Below, in pieces: positions 63,285-64,000 of a DNA stretch of 64,000 nt. The notes beneath the pieces are model-generated. The model saw only the letters and a program-made list of their open reading frames with translations. It was not told the DNA's origin and searched no databases. How positions within the stretch are numbered: the stretch's first letter is position 1; every line of letters begins with the position of its first letter. The translations under genes and the position numbers were made by a program. This stretch comes from Flavobacteriia bacterium (lineage in GTDB: Bacteria > Bacteroidota > Bacteroidia > Flavobacteriales > Weeksellaceae): assembly GCA_015999765.1 (NCBI GenBank), contig JAECQR010000003.1, positions 274,078-338,077 on the forward strand, given 5' to 3'.

Positions 63285-64000
63285 CTAGATGAACAAATTG
63301 GCAAGTAAATACTTTTTCTGACTTTCATATTTAATCAATATTTTTTCCTCCACATCAATTTTGTCAGCTAACAAAGAAAGCGTAGTATAAATAGATGTTT
63401 GTTCAATTTTATCGATAGGAATTAGAAGTTTCGCACCATTTAAGAATGTTTCATTATTAATATTCATCGTATTTTTTGCTCCTTTTTGCACCAAAGGATT
63501 TAAATAATTATAAGTGTTTACAGGCGAATTAAAATATTCATGAAGTAAATAACCTAATTCGAATGTTTCTGGCGTAAAAACACAGTATAAGGGAGAAACA
63601 ACCCCTGTTCTACCAGTTCTATTTTGCTTTATAATTCCAAATGGAAATTCTGAAGTGGGACTTTTTGTGTAGACCAGATCTCCTGGGTAAACCACTTTGT
63701 AATGCGCAATATCTTTAGCAGAAAAGGATCTGCCTAAGTGTTCGATTTGATTGATTACTCCTTTATGTTTGGATACAGAAAATACTTCAGAATATAAATT
63801 GCCTTGATTTTTATTTAAATGTTCCTTTGATATTTCGGTGAGCCTTTTCTTTTCCCACTTTTGAAAATCTTTATCTCCATTTTTGAATTTAAGTTCGTTT
63901 TCAAATAGCTTTTTAACAATATTATTTTTTAATACGGTTAAATCATCAATTATTTTCTTTTGGGTTGTAATACGTAAGTCAATAGTGGATAAAAAATTGG
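63285..64000 (-). CDS. hsdS: Type I specificity subunit HsdS (partial, N-terminus off the right edge)
   Basis: The minus strand reads continuously from the window edge: central helical linker (NFLSTIDLRITTQKKIIDDL), then target-recognition domain 2 (GDKDFQKWEKKRLTEISKEHLNKNQG ... VVYPGDLVYTKSP ... LYCVFTPETFELGYLLHEYF) and the C-terminal helix (EEKILIKYESQKKYLLANLFI). HsdS sets which DNA sequence the HsdM/HsdR complex recognises. Its first half and start lie beyond 64 kb, probably next to hsdM, so this should be the expressed copy. Domain 2 differs entirely from that of the silent cassette, while the flanking helices are alike. Confidence 0.88.
   Translation of the reverse strand, partial: NFLSTIDLRITTQKKIIDDLTVLKNNIVKKLFENELKFKNGDKDFQKWEKKRLTEISKEHLNKNQGNLYSEVFSVSKHKGVINQIEHLGRSFSAKDIAHYKVVYPGDLVYTKSPTSEFPFGIIKQNRTGRTGVVSPLYCVFTPETFELGYLLHEYFNSPVNTYNYLNPLVQKGAKNTMNINNETFLNGAKLLIPIDKIEQTSIYTTLSLLADKIDVEEKILIKYESQKKYLLANLFI
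63946..63965 (-). repeat. Right copy of the 20-bp inverted repeat in hsdS
   Basis: Exact reverse complement of 62652-62671, again coding for TQKKII in the linker. Distance between the copies is about 1.27 kb. Confidence 0.85.

Overview
The window is a chromosomal segment of a Bacteroidota bacterium, most likely a flavobacterium close to Chryseobacterium, Kaistella or Epilithonimonas (Weeksellaceae). Evidence: two GLPGLI-family secreted proteins, a type IX secretion C-terminal sorting domain, a SusC/SusD pair, an exported DUF6520-like small protein, a BlaI/M56 pair, and promoters of the TTG-N19-23-TAnnTTTG type. No rRNA or tRNA gene was recognised. The species assignment is inference from protein style only.

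Left part, about 1-33.5 kb, is mostly ordinary chromosome. It holds the start of parE, a PerM-like permease next to a calcium-type P-ATPase, an FMN reductase, an SDR and ychF. Next come a BlaI repressor with a clear twin operator, an M56 membrane peptidase carrying 23-residue repeats, two GLPGLI proteins, a YdcH protein, an NlpC/P60 lipoprotein, typA and a DPP III (M49) lipoprotein. A TPR/PAS histidine kinase, its LuxR-type regulator and a lone receiver follow, and beside them an FG-GAP/ASPIC protein with a T9SS tail. A minus-strand run of small enzymes (SDR, macrodomain, OsmC, two hydrolases, GNAT) leads to a TolC-HlyD-MFS efflux operon with a divergent AraC regulator.

Middle part, 33.8-43.2 kb, is a cohesive locus. 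It has a membrane-bound TPR/AraC regulator, a MauE-like redox membrane protein with a CxC motif, a small exported two-cysteine protein of DUF6520 type, and an operon of TlpA-like thioredoxin (with a DUF3738-like tail), SusC and SusD. No carbohydrate-active enzyme is nearby, so it does not look like a polysaccharide locus. A thiol/disulfide-linked uptake or maturation role is my inference. Unusual paired hairpins lie in its long intergenic region.

43.3-45.6 kb has no convincing gene. It holds short tandem repeats, a large (about 460 bp) composite repeat in two full copies plus part of a third, GTCATTCCGAG-type repeats and a long stem-loop. This looks like the border of an accessory island.

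Right part, 45.6-64 kb, is an AT-rich defence island. It contains an XRE regulator, an AbiJ-like HEPN protein, two unknown small genes and a Gabija-like pair (class 2 OLD nuclease plus UvrD-like helicase). A second AAA/TOPRIM ATPase and a DUF262-DUF1524-DUF4268 protein (GmrSD-like type IV restriction) sit downstream of a type I restriction subunit HsdR, which is preceded by an Abi_2 HEPN protein. At the right edge a tyrosine recombinase lies next to a promoterless, startless hsdS cassette facing a second hsdS. The two hsdS genes share a perfect 20-bp inverted repeat in their central linker, which indicates a phase-variable specificity switch. hsdM is not in the window and probably lies just beyond 64 kb.
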